Below are positions 8,505 through 16,378 of a stretch of 64,000 bases of DNA, piece after piece. The DNA comes from Bacilli bacterium (GTDB taxonomy: Bacteria; Bacillota_I; Bacilli_A; RF39; UBA660). Made by a program: the position numbers and the translations under genes. The stretch's first letter is position 1. Each line of letters opens with the position of its first letter. The DNA lies in the NCBI GenBank assembly GCA_900758495.1, contig CAAERO010000019.1:36655-100654 (forward strand), written 5' to 3'. Under the pieces are notes generated by a model. The model was not told where the DNA came from, ran no database searches, and saw nothing but the letters and a program-made list of their open reading frames with translations.

Positions 8505-9245
8505 ATGTTAATACTACCAACTGAAAAGAATAAACCAAAGGTGCAGAATCCACGATTTCTGATACTTTTCGGTAAACCAAAAGCTGGTAAAACGACTTTA
8601 CTTTCTATGCTTGAAGGTTGTCTCATTATAGACTTAGAAGGTGGTTCTGAGTTCTTAGAAGCACTTTCTATTCAAGCAAGAAGCGTTAATGATTTAGCTG
8701 AAATAGCAAATCAAATTAGACAAAAGATTACTCAAACAGGTACAAAACCCTATAAGTATATTGCAATTGATAATGCAACTCGCTTAGAGGAAATCTGTTT
8801 ACCTTATGCTGCTACTTTATATCGTCAAACTCCTATGGGTAAGACGTATAAGGGTAATGATGTAAGACAGCTTCCTAATGGATCCGGTTATTTATATCTT
8901 AGAGAGGCAGTAAAGAAAGTAATTTTTATGTTTAAAGAACTATGTGATAACTTCATCCTTATTGGTCATACTAAAGATAAAATGATTAATAAGGATGGTG
9001 AAGAGCTTACAGAAATGGCAATAGACCTAGTTGGAAGATTAGGAGACATTGTTTGTGGTGAAGCAGATGCTGTAGGTTATGTCTATCGTAAAAAGAATGA
9101 GACTCATATCTCATTCGAAGGTGGAGATAACTCAGTACGTGAAGCCAGAGCTCCTCACTTAAGAGGAAAGAACATAGTTATTGCAGAAAGTAATGAGAAC
9201 AATGAGATTACAACTCATTGGGATCGAATCTATTTACCAGAATAA
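8505..9245 (+). CDS. RecA-like phage ATPase (nucleotide-binding, recombination)
   Basis: 246 aa with Walker A GKPKAGKTT at residues 23-31, Walker B-like YKYIAIDNAT, and an ILIGHTKDK segment. This is the pattern of phage AAA/RecA-like ATPases often placed beside an SSB-type gene (Sak4-like recombinases). The next gene indeed looks like a single-strand-binding protein. Expected role: strand annealing or exchange during recombination-dependent replication. Not a full RecA. Confidence 0.82.
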   Translation: MLILPTEKNKPKVQNPRFLILFGKPKAGKTTLLSMLEGCLIIDLEGGSEFLEALSIQARSVNDLAEIANQIRQKITQTGTKPYKYIAIDNATRLEEICLPYAATLYRQTPMGKTYKGNDVRQLPNGSGYLYLREAVKKVIFMFKELCDNFILIGHTKDKMINKDGEELTEMAIDLVGRLGDIVCGEADAVGYVYRKKNETHISFEGGDNSVREARAPHLRGKNIVIAESNENNEITTHWDRIYLPE

Positions 9246-9256
9246 AACACATTGAT

Positions 9257-9892
9257 ATGTATAGTAAAGAAAGAGCGCAACAGATAACAAAGAATGACGT
9301 TAAGTTTATTCCTGCAGGTATTCAAGAGAATGTAGCATTGAAAAGTGCACGTGTAGCTGAATCTCCTACAGGTAGAAAGTTTTTTGAAGTAGTATTTGAG
9401 AAAAACGGAGCAACTCTAACTCAAACAGAATGGAAGCCCGATAATAAAAACGGACAACTTAGTGATGAAGATGTACAGAGAAAGGAAGATAATCAGTTCT
9501 CTCGTACTATGCAGTTGCTTCTTTGTTTTTACAAAGACGAAGAACTTGTATTTAACGGTACTAATTTTGAAGAATTTGCAAAAGAAGTAGTAGACTATTT
9601 GAATAAAGCAGATAAGTCTAAACTTCTGCGTGTTAAAATTGTATATAACGATAAGGGTTATACTACTCTTCCGTCATATGCAAAATATACTTTTATTGAG
9701 CCTATGATATTGCCTGAAGGTCAAACTTCAGCAATTACAGAACTGCGTATTGACAATTTTACTAAGCCAGTAGTTGCAGATGTTGAGACACCTGTAGCTA
9801 ATCCGGGTCCTAGTGAAAGCATCAGTATCTCACCTACAGTAGAAGCTGCAGTAGAGAACAATGCAGAGAATCCTTACGGATTGCCGTTTTAA
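9257..9892 (+). CDS. Putative single-stranded DNA-binding protein
   Basis: I place the start at ATG 9257 (MYSKERAQQ), 11 bp after the ATPase stop, rather than an upstream in-frame ATG inside it. 211 aa: a beta-rich body, then an acidic low-complexity tail ending NPYGLPF, resembling the protein-binding tips of SSBs. The gene pair (RecA-like ATPase plus SSB-like) is common in phages. Assignment rests on tail, size and neighbour, not on a recognised OB-fold motif. Confidence 0.65.
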   Translation: MYSKERAQQITKNDVKFIPAGIQENVALKSARVAESPTGRKFFEVVFEKNGATLTQTEWKPDNKNGQLSDEDVQRKEDNQFSRTMQLLLCFYKDEELVFNGTNFEEFAKEVVDYLNKADKSKLLRVKIVYNDKGYTTLPSYAKYTFIEPMILPEGQTSAITELRIDNFTKPVVADVETPVANPGPSESISISPTVEAAVENNAENPYGLPF

Positions 9893-9938
9893 TAGGACAA
9901 TAAAATCTTAAGCCTACGCTAGGCATAATATAGCGATA

Positions 9939-10011
9939 CGTGAGTAGCATACCGCCATGTGAGTCTTTAGACAAAATAATGGATTACTAATAGTATGCAC
10001 TCACGTTTTTT
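9939..10011 (+). terminator. Long stem-loop followed by T-run
   Basis: Arms CGTGAGTAGCATAC (9939-9952) and GTATGCACTCACG (9993-10005) pair over 13 bp with a single bulged T and enclose about 40 nt. Six T's follow at once. It is a likely terminator after the SSB gene. The large loop is unusual, so it could also be an attenuator or leader element for the ATPase gene starting 30 bp downstream. Confidence 0.7.
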
Positions 10012-10040
10012 ATTTGTAGAACTAAAAAATCAATTTTTAT

Positions 10041-11207
10041 ATGAGATTATCAAAATTTATTAATAAAACTTTCCTTAAGAAAACAGGTACAGATGCAGAG
10101 ATAGTAGATACTAAGTACACAATTCAGAACATTAACACAAGAGATGGAGTTAATGTAAAACGAGATGAATTGAAAGTAGGAGATATTATCTATGCTGCTA
10201 TATCTACTACTATAAAAGAAAATGGAAAGAAAAAGCGATTAAACTTAAGAAAAGATATCTACCAACTTAAAGACTCATATGGTAGATTTACGTTTATCGA
10301 TTATCTTGGTAATGAGTACAAGACATCTTTGACGGCTATTAAGATTATTAATTATTTATCTGCTAAGCAGAAAGAAGCAGAAATAAATGATTTACTTGAT
10401 AAGCATGAAAAAGAACTTATAGAAGCAGAGAGACTAAAGTATCTAGAGGAGAGTAAACGACTAGGATTTAAGTTTACTGACCTTGAGCCAGAAGATAAGT
10501 TACGTAGAACTATTGACGCTGGCATAAAGAATATATGGATGGTTGGTCCAGCAGGATGCGGCAAGAGTACAATGGCAAGAAATGTAGCTAAAGAGCTAGA
10601 ATTACCTTACCTTTGTATTAGTTGCGGCATTGGTACTTCGGCTACCGAGTTTATTGGTTATAAGTATCCGACGCGTGAAAAGACTCGTTTTGCAGAGTTT
10701 TACGCTGAGCCATCTATTATATTGATTGACGAGATAACGGCATTAGATCCTGCAGTTGCACAGATCTTAAATGCAGCGTTAGCTAACGATGAAATTGAGA
10801 CTACTACGGGCTTAGTTCATCGACATCCAAACTGTATTATTATTGCTACTAGTAATACTTTTGGTTTTGGATGTGATCGTCAATATGTAGCAAATAACCA
10901 GTTAGATGCGTCCACTATAGACCGCTTTGTTGGTGGTATTGTAGAGGTTACGTACTCTGCTAAATTTGAAGATAGATACGATGCAGAAGTTGTAGAATAT
11001 GTCCGAATTCTTAGAGCTTTCGTTCAAGAGCAGAATTTACGAAAAGTATGTTCTACTCGTATGATTCAAGCGGGTCATAATCTCAAATATCATCATTTCA
11101 TGGATTGGAAATGGCGTCTGACTATTAACTGGACAGACAATGAGAAAGAGCAGTTAACTAGATGGTTAACTGAAAAAGGAATAGAAAAAGCTATTAAGAA
11201 ACATTAA
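10041..11207 (+). CDS. MoxR-like AAA+ ATPase
   Basis: 388 aa. The N-terminal 120 residues are lysine-rich with a small beta domain and a coiled region (EINDLLDKHEKELIEAERLK). The AAA+ core follows: Walker A GPAGCGKST from residue 169, Walker B IILIDEIT, sensor-1 region CIIIATSNT and an arginine-finger-type STIDRF. This matches MoxR/CbbQ-type remodelling ATPases, which usually work with a VWA-domain partner. The next gene may encode such a partner. Its target in the phage cycle is unknown. Confidence 0.85.
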   Translation: MRLSKFINKTFLKKTGTDAEIVDTKYTIQNINTRDGVNVKRDELKVGDIIYAAISTTIKENGKKKRLNLRKDIYQLKDSYGRFTFIDYLGNEYKTSLTAIKIINYLSAKQKEAEINDLLDKHEKELIEAERLKYLEESKRLGFKFTDLEPEDKLRRTIDAGIKNIWMVGPAGCGKSTMARNVAKELELPYLCISCGIGTSATEFIGYKYPTREKTRFAEFYAEPSIILIDEITALDPAVAQILNAALANDEIETTTGLVHRHPNCIIIATSNTFGFGCDRQYVANNQLDASTIDRFVGGIVEVTYSAKFEDRYDAEVVEYVRILRAFVQEQNLRKVCSTRMIQAGHNLKYHHFMDWKWRLTINWTDNEKEQLTRWLTEKGIEKAIKKH

Positions 11208-11218
11208 ACAACTTCTAT

Positions 11219-12013
11219 ATGGTAGAATTATCTTATACGTACGATAGCATTAGTAAATTTTATGAAGACGCTCTTCATCCTACACCTGAGGGTAATATAG
11301 AAGATACTTTGCGCCACCTACAAACTGAAGAAATAAGCTTTAGAGGTAACGATATTGCAACTATTAAAAAGAGTCAATATAGTTATACTAAAGGTCTAGC
11401 TGAAATGAAAAAGCTAGATTTAAATCTTAATTTAGGTGGTTCAAAGAGATCTTATAAATGGGATGAAACTGATGGTGATGATATTAGCTATGATCGACTT
11501 ATAGACGGTTTTCCAGCTATGAAAAAGCGAATTAAAAGTCATGGAATAGGAAGTGGACGTTTAGTAAACATATATGTAATAATATCCGAAAATTGCTGTA
11601 TTGGTTCACAAGAGATGCTTGTTAAAGCCTATACTGCAATGCAGATTGTAGATTTACTCGAAAATTTAGGATATCGTGTAGCAATATATTCTTGTGATTG
11701 TACTCTTGATTCAAGTGGTACATATAAAGGAGAAAAAGGAGTTAAATACACGGTACAAGTATGTTTAAAACGACATGAAGATTCTTTGAATCAAGGATTA
11801 ATACTTAATGGAATTAGTCCTTGGTTTTTTCGCTATTATTTATTTGCTCATCAAAAGGGTAGATATAAAAATGGTTGGGGAATGGGAAGAGCTGTAGAAA
11901 TGGAGCTCGAACAGACCAGAGAGAATATTGTCATTAATCATGGAGAGTGTCTAAATAAAAGATCTGCTGATAGCAAAATAAAGCAGATAATAAAATTATT
12001 CGGAATAGATTGA
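11219..12013 (+). CDS. Possible VWA-like partner of the MoxR ATPase
   Basis: 264 aa, 11 bp after the ATPase gene. The central part alternates strands and helices (NIYVIISENCCIG, then a helix, then YRVAIYSCDC), as in a Rossmann-like VWA fold. A canonical MIDAS DxSxS is not clear: the first strand has SENCCIGS instead. Function is inferred from the common MoxR-VWA pairing. If correct, it would be the adaptor recruiting substrates to the ATPase. Confidence 0.6.
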   Translation: MVELSYTYDSISKFYEDALHPTPEGNIEDTLRHLQTEEISFRGNDIATIKKSQYSYTKGLAEMKKLDLNLNLGGSKRSYKWDETDGDDISYDRLIDGFPAMKKRIKSHGIGSGRLVNIYVIISENCCIGSQEMLVKAYTAMQIVDLLENLGYRVAIYSCDCTLDSSGTYKGEKGVKYTVQVCLKRHEDSLNQGLILNGISPWFFRYYLFAHQKGRYKNGWGMGRAVEMELEQTRENIVINHGECLNKRSADSKIKQIIKLFGID

Positions 12014-12037
12014 TACGTTATGCAATAAATAGCAGCT

Positions 12038-12178
12038 ATGCCTAAATCCCGCATAGTGGTGTACAAAGATAGGTGTGAGTCCTATGATACGAAGTTTATT
12101 TCGACGTCTTTTTAGGAAGTATAGCTTTTATCACTAGATAAAAGATTTTACTGTCCTATAAAATGGTAGCAGTACTGA
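12038..12178 (+). CDS. Small TAG-containing gene, 46 aa
   Basis: From ATG 12038 to TGA 12176-12178 with three TAGs (12113, 12122, 12167). The reading begins MPKSRIVVYKDRCE and has normal composition. Under standard code it stops after 25 residues. The same DNA can form two small hairpins (CTATGC/GCATAG and ATAGG/CCTAT), so a structured RNA is an alternative. No homolog recognised. Confidence 0.4.
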
Positions 12179-12355
12179 ATAGGGAATAGATGACTTCTGT
12201 TTAACAGATATAGGGCTATTGATTTCTTGTATTGATTACTACTATTTTCGTGCGAACACAAAGATGTAAAGTAATTTTCCAGAGATTATTCATATATTGT
12301 CTAATATTTTTTTAAACTTTACGCCAATGTAAAATAACATATAATAACAGATTTT
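12179..12355. other. Intergenic, nothing assigned
   Basis: AT-rich stretch with stops in all forward frames, even with TAG as sense. No hairpin or promoter I can support. Together with the structured segment to 12486 it forms a 308-bp gene-free leader to the primase. Confidence 0.5.
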
Positions 12356-12382
12356 ATCCTATAGTAGTGAGAGCTATAGGAT
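12356..12382 (+). promoter_or_regulatory. 9-bp perfect hairpin upstream of primase
   Basis: ATCCTATAG (12356-12364) pairs with CTATAGGAT (12374-12382) around a 9-nt loop. No T-run follows, so it is probably an RNA stem or processing site rather than a terminator. It lies immediately 5' of the tRNA-like element. Confidence 0.6.
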
Positions 12383-12386
12383 ATAC

Positions 12387-12477
12387 GGGAGATGCGTTAA
12401 CTGTAATAGGTAGTACAGGTCGCCGAATGGAGATAGCGTGTGGTATGGTTCGAATCCATCCTCTCCCACACTAACGC
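12387..12477 (+). ncRNA. tRNA-like structured RNA, type unclear
   Basis: Contains a perfect D-arm-like hairpin (CTGTA/TACAG, loop ATAGGTAG, 12401-12418) and a T-arm-like loop TTCGAAT on an ATGG/CCAT stem (12445-12459). Two alternative outer stems exist: GGGAGA (12387-12392) with TCTCCC (12462-12467), and GCGTTA (12394-12399) with TAACGC (12472-12477). I find no normal anticodon arm. It could be a degenerate tRNA, a tRNA mimic or a switching leader. It contains no CTA anticodon. Confidence 0.5.
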
Positions 12478-12486
12478 GTACAGGAT

Positions 12487-13476
12487 ATGTATGATAAAAG
12501 AAGGGTAAAGAAACCCACAGAATGTATTACTTTAGATTATATATTATCTAAGGTAACCGAATACGACATATATGCTCATTACTTAGGGCAATTCAAAGTA
12601 GGAGCTATCTATAATAGTCCATTTCGTAAGGATAAAAACCCTTCTTTTGGAGTTTATTATAGTAAGCGAACAAAACAGCTATTATTTAAAGATCACGGTA
12701 CAGGAGAATGTGGAAATGTAATTAAGTTTGTATCCTTATTCACAGGAATAACAAACTATAATGATATTCTTAAGGATATTATTAAACAATTGCATATTAC
12801 TCCTGATACTACTTTAGATAATAGTAAGCAGTATACTCCATCTACAGATACTGTTATTGGAGTAGTACGCCAGGACTTTACTTCAACTGATATAAATTAC
12901 TGGCAACAATTTAATATATCTAAGGAAACATTAAAGAAATTTAATGTTAATAGTATTAAATACTATTTATGCAATGGTATTGTAAAAGGTATTTATAAAC
13001 CTGAAAATCCTATGTATGCTTATAAAGTATACAATAACTTTAAAATTTATAGACCATTAGCAGATAAATATACAAAATGGCGTAATAACTTAACTGAATA
13101 TGACATTCAAGGTTATGCTCAATTACCTAAAAAAGGAGATGTATTATTTATAACTAAAAGTATGAAAGATGTAATGTGCCTTTATGAGATGGGAATACCC
13201 GCAATATCTCCTTCATCTGAAAGTACTTTTATTCCTAATGATATATTAGAGGATCTTAAGAAGCGTTTTAAGCGCATTATAATCCTGTTTGATAGAGACC
13301 CAGCAGGAGTAAGATATAGTCGTAAAATAAGCCTTAAAATGGGCTTAGAAGCTTGTTTTATACCAAAGTATTTAAATGCAAAAGATGTATCGGATGCTAT
13401 AAAATTAAATAACTTTGAAATTGTAAAAAAAGAAATAGAGAAAATTGTTAACAAACAATATAAACATGCGTTATAA
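12487..13476 (+). CDS. DnaG-type primase with TOPRIM domain
   Basis: 329 aa. The N-terminal region (YNSPFRKDKNPSFGVYY, then KDHGTGECGNVIKFV) resembles the CHC2 primase domain but lacks a clear set of zinc-binding Cys/His. The TOPRIM part has LFITKSMKDVMCL (KS in place of the usual EG) and LFDRDPAG. It makes RNA primers for the DnaB-type helicase/polymerase system encoded upstream. The C-terminal helicase-binding domain is short. Confidence 0.85.
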   Translation: MYDKRRVKKPTECITLDYILSKVTEYDIYAHYLGQFKVGAIYNSPFRKDKNPSFGVYYSKRTKQLLFKDHGTGECGNVIKFVSLFTGITNYNDILKDIIKQLHITPDTTLDNSKQYTPSTDTVIGVVRQDFTSTDINYWQQFNISKETLKKFNVNSIKYYLCNGIVKGIYKPENPMYAYKVYNNFKIYRPLADKYTKWRNNLTEYDIQGYAQLPKKGDVLFITKSMKDVMCLYEMGIPAISPSSESTFIPNDILEDLKKRFKRIIILFDRDPAGVRYSRKISLKMGLEACFIPKYLNAKDVSDAIKLNNFEIVKKEIEKIVNKQYKHAL

Positions 13477-13503
13477 TATTATATGTTTATATAATTTAAC
13501 AGC

Positions 13504-14043
13504 ATGAAAAAAGAAAATGAAATTTGGAAAGTTATACCAAATTATGAAAATTATGAAGCTTCTAATTTTGGAAGAATAAGGTCAATTGATAGAGTAGTTA
13601 AGAGAGATCGTTATACTACCAGAAAGATAAAAGGTAAAATACTACAGCAGTTTGCTAAAAACTCAGGATATTTACAAGTAAATTTATCTAAAAATAGTAA
13701 AATAGAAACAAAAACCGTACACAGGTTAGTAGCTATTACTTTTTTAGAAAACACAAATAATTATACAGATGTTAACCATAAAGATGAAAATAAACATAAT
13801 AATAATATTAATAATCTTGAATGGTGTACTAGAAAGTATAATATGAACTATAATAAATTGCCACTTAAGAAATATAAGAAGGTATTAAAATTTAATAAAG
13901 AAGGATGTTTACTATGTATCTATACAAGTTTAAAAGAAGCTGCAGAGCTTAGTAATTTATCTAAGAGTACAATAAGTGGTTATTGTAATAACTTACATAA
14001 AGATCCTAACGGATATATTTGGAAATATGAAACCAAAAAATAA
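13504..14043 (+). CDS. HNH homing endonuclease (NUMOD4-HNH-NUMOD1)
   Basis: 179 aa. N-terminal NUMOD4-type DNA-binding repeat (EIWKVIPNYENYEASNFGRI), central HNH segment with VNHKDENKHNN and NLEWCT, and C-terminal NUMOD1 helix-turn-helix (AAELSNLSKSTISGY). This is a selfish free-standing endonuclease inserted between primase and nuclease genes. Its 3' end overlaps the next gene by 17 bp. It uses no TAG. Confidence 0.92.
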   Translation: MKKENEIWKVIPNYENYEASNFGRIRSIDRVVKRDRYTTRKIKGKILQQFAKNSGYLQVNLSKNSKIETKTVHRLVAITFLENTNNYTDVNHKDENKHNNNINNLEWCTRKYNMNYNKLPLKKYKKVLKFNKEGCLLCIYTSLKEAAELSNLSKSTISGYCNNLHKDPNGYIWKYETKK

Positions 14044-14425
14044 AAAGAAATAGACAAAAGGTAGAGTAAAAAATGCTACACCTAATGTCTACAATGGTAT
14101 AAAGTTCCGAAGTAAACTTGAAACCTATACATACAAAAAACTTAAAGAAGCTAAAATTCCAGCTGAATATGAATCAACCCACTTTGAGTTAATACCTAAG
14201 TTCGAATATAATGGAGAGAAAGTAAGAGCTATGACTTACTTACCTGATTTTATAGGTAAAGACTTTATAATTGAATGTAAAGGACTCATTGGAGATTCAT
14301 TCCCTTTACGTTGGAAAATCTTTAAGTATACTCTAATGAAGAGTAATTCTAACTATAAACTATATTTAGTTAGAAACCAAAAACAAGTCGATGCTATAAT
14401 CGATGAATTAAAAACCAAAAATTAA
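14027..14425 (+). CDS. DUF1064-type nuclease with TAG at codon 9
   Basis: The ATG at 14027 lies within the HNH gene's 3' end. The frame runs 132 codons and contains a TAG at 14051-14053. After it come conserved elements of DUF1064 phage nucleases (Holliday-junction-resolvase-like): YNGIKFRSKLETYTY, YLPDF and IIECKG, the latter two forming a PD-(D/E)xK-type active site. Without TAG read-through only eight residues are made; the internal ATG at 14231 would skip the KFRSKLE motif. It is the clearest TAG-containing gene in the early block. Confidence 0.8.
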
Positions 14426-14431
14426 CAGATT

Positions 14432-15331
14432 ATGTCAGAATTTATAAAAGTTGGAGAAAAAATTGTCAATAAACCTACAGGTCTTGATTATGACTTGATA
14501 AATGGTAAAGTATATAATTTGAAATGGGACCGTTACAACGGAATGTCCTATTTTGAAGAAGATGGTTTACTTAGTCTCCCAGCCAAAGTATATACAACAA
14601 AGAGTGATGATGTTTTCATCAAGCGTGTAAATACATATTTCCAGAAAACAAGTAAATTGTCTACTGGAGTAATGCTTAGTGGCATTAAAGGTACTGGCAA
14701 AACCGTTATGGCTAAAGTTATAGCCAAAAATTCTAATCTGCCTATTATTGTAGTAGATGAGGATTATCCTACAGGTCGTATTAACGATTTCTTCCGTAAG
14801 TTCGAAACCCCTGTTACAATTATCTTTGATGAGGTAGATAAACACTGGGATACAGAAGATTTGTTAGGATGGCTTGATGGTGTACAGACTAATGCTAAGA
14901 AATTAGTTCTGTTTACTTGTAATAACGAAGATAGAGTAAATGACTATCTGAAAGATCGTTGTTCACGTGTACGTTATATTAGACACTTTGAAGCAAACGA
15001 TAATGCTCGATTCTTACGTGAAATCTTACGAGACAAAGGTATTGCAGAAGATAAGATTGAAGATACTTATACATTTATTGTAAATAACTTTGGTCTATTA
15101 TCTATTGATAATATCTTATCATTTATCGATGAAAAACTCTTATTCCCTGAACTTTCTAATGAAGAGATATTTAACGATATGAATATTTCCTCTAAGAAAG
15201 GTAAAAAGAATATAATCGGAGAAACACCAGATGAAGAAGATGAAGATGATGATGATTGGTTGTATGATGATGACGAAGAATACGAGGAGGATGAAAGTCT
15301 ACACAAGATAATTATGTGCTCTTGTAACTAA
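14432..15331 (+). CDS. AAA+ ATPase, single domain
   Basis: 299 aa. Walker A GIKGTGKT near residue 90, Walker B TIIFDEVD, sensor 1 LVLFTCNN and an Arg-containing DRCSRVRYI. The C-terminal about 45 residues are strikingly acidic (long Glu/Asp runs). It resembles clamp-loader or Cdc48-like minimal AAA+ proteins of phages. The acidic tail may bind a basic partner or mimic DNA. No TAG. A terminator follows its stop at once. Confidence 0.8.
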   Translation: MSEFIKVGEKIVNKPTGLDYDLINGKVYNLKWDRYNGMSYFEEDGLLSLPAKVYTTKSDDVFIKRVNTYFQKTSKLSTGVMLSGIKGTGKTVMAKVIAKNSNLPIIVVDEDYPTGRINDFFRKFETPVTIIFDEVDKHWDTEDLLGWLDGVQTNAKKLVLFTCNNEDRVNDYLKDRCSRVRYIRHFEANDNARFLREILRDKGIAEDKIEDTYTFIVNNFGLLSIDNILSFIDEKLLFPELSNEEIFNDMNISSKKGKKNIIGETPDEEDEDDDDWLYDDDEEYEEDESLHKIIMCSCN

Positions 15332-15338
15332 AAAAAAT

Positions 15339-15366
15339 AAGGCTAGTAGAAATACTAGCCTTTTCT
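15339..15366 (+). terminator. Rho-independent terminator
   Basis: 10-bp perfect stem AAGGCTAGTA / TACTAGCCTT with GAAA tetraloop and short T-run, 7 bp after the ATPase stop and directly before the next gene. Confidence 0.9.
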
Positions 15367-15372
15367 AATATT

Positions 15373-16137
15373 ATGAAAGTATGTGGTTTAAGTGATTTAC
15401 ATGGTAATTTTATTGATATACCAGAGTGTGATGTACTATGTATCTGCGGAGATATAGTAGGATTAGTTGAACAACGTTCAATTGAACAGTCTAGACATTG
15501 GTGGTATAATAGATTTACTAGTTGGGTTAATAGATTACCTTGTAAAAAGGTAATTATTACTCCTGGAAATCATGATTTTTTCCTTGAAGATGCTTATAAA
15601 AAAGGTTATCTTGAAGAATTACGTAAAGATTTAAGCGCTAGAACTAATGGTAAGTTAGAAATTCTTATAAATAGTGAATATACTTACGAAGGAATAAAGT
15701 TCTATGGCTGCCCTTTTATACGTCCTATAAAGTTCCAAAATGGAAGATGGGCGTTTGAGGATGATTATAATGAGGAAAGTAATATTTGTTGTTATGATAA
15801 TATTCCAAAAGATACAGATGTACTTCTTACTCATGATAATCCCTATTATAATGGTATATTAAACTATCTTATACCTAAAAATATAAAATATCATCTATAC
15901 GGTCATTGGCATGAAGGAACTTCTTTTATTGAAAATAATAAATATAGACATAATTGTTCTATATTGAATGATATGTATAACATAAAAGATAATTTTAAGC
16001 CTATAGTTATTGATGTTAATAAGGACATTGTTCCTATAAAAGAGGATGAGATTCCTCTACCAGTAACTGGAGATATTATAGATGATGAGCAAAATTTAAC
16101 AGATGAAGATTATGAACTTGATACAGAAAGCAATTAA
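15373..16137 (+). CDS. Calcineurin-like metallophosphoesterase
   Basis: 254 aa with the ordered metal-binding motifs of the family: DLHGN at residues 8-12, CGDIVG, GNHDFF, LTHDNP and GHWHEG. Likely a dinuclear-metal phosphodiesterase acting on nucleic acid or nucleotide substrates; such genes are common beside phage recombination genes. The C-terminal 45 residues are acidic. Its 3' end overlaps the next gene. Confidence 0.88.
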   Translation: MKVCGLSDLHGNFIDIPECDVLCICGDIVGLVEQRSIEQSRHWWYNRFTSWVNRLPCKKVIITPGNHDFFLEDAYKKGYLEELRKDLSARTNGKLEILINSEYTYEGIKFYGCPFIRPIKFQNGRWAFEDDYNEESNICCYDNIPKDTDVLLTHDNPYYNGILNYLIPKNIKYHLYGHWHEGTSFIENNKYRHNCSILNDMYNIKDNFKPIVIDVNKDIVPIKEDEIPLPVTGDIIDDEQNLTDEDYELDTESN

Positions 16138-16378
16138 GAAAGCAAAAGATTTTATTGACGAAAAAGTTATGTCTCGTAAATTCGATCTTTATATAAAAAC
16201 AAAAAAGATAGAAATAGAACAGGATATAATAGAAGCAGAAGAGAATATTGAAAAGGCCTTAAAACAAGGATGTTTTGAGAATGCTTTCATAAATTTTCGT
16301 ACAATGAATAGAATCAAAGAAGGTTTTGAGTATTTAGACAAATTTGAAAAATACGTAAAAGAAGATCGTAAAGAATGA
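16103..16378 (+). CDS. Small coiled-coil protein, 91 aa
   Basis: Overlaps the phosphoesterase gene by 35 bp (or 26 bp if the start is the Met at 16112). Lys/Glu-rich, nearly all helical (EQDIIEAEENIEKALKQG), so probably a coiled coil. It overlaps the downstream nuclease by a 4-bp ATGA junction. It may be a subunit of one of its neighbours. No family recognised. Confidence 0.7.
   Translation: MKIMNLIQKAIKKAKDFIDEKVMSRKFDLYIKTKKIEIEQDIIEAEENIEKALKQGCFENAFINFRTMNRIKEGFEYLDKFEKYVKEDRKE

Noticed and set aside
12038..12178. tRNA or group II intron fragment
   Set aside because: The hairpins have a 9-nt anticodon-like loop and a T-loop of TGTGAGT rather than TTCRANY, and no acceptor stem closes. 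No intron domain V recognised.
12387..12477. TAG-suppressor tRNA
   Set aside because: No anticodon arm can be drawn and no CTA occurs at an anticodon position.
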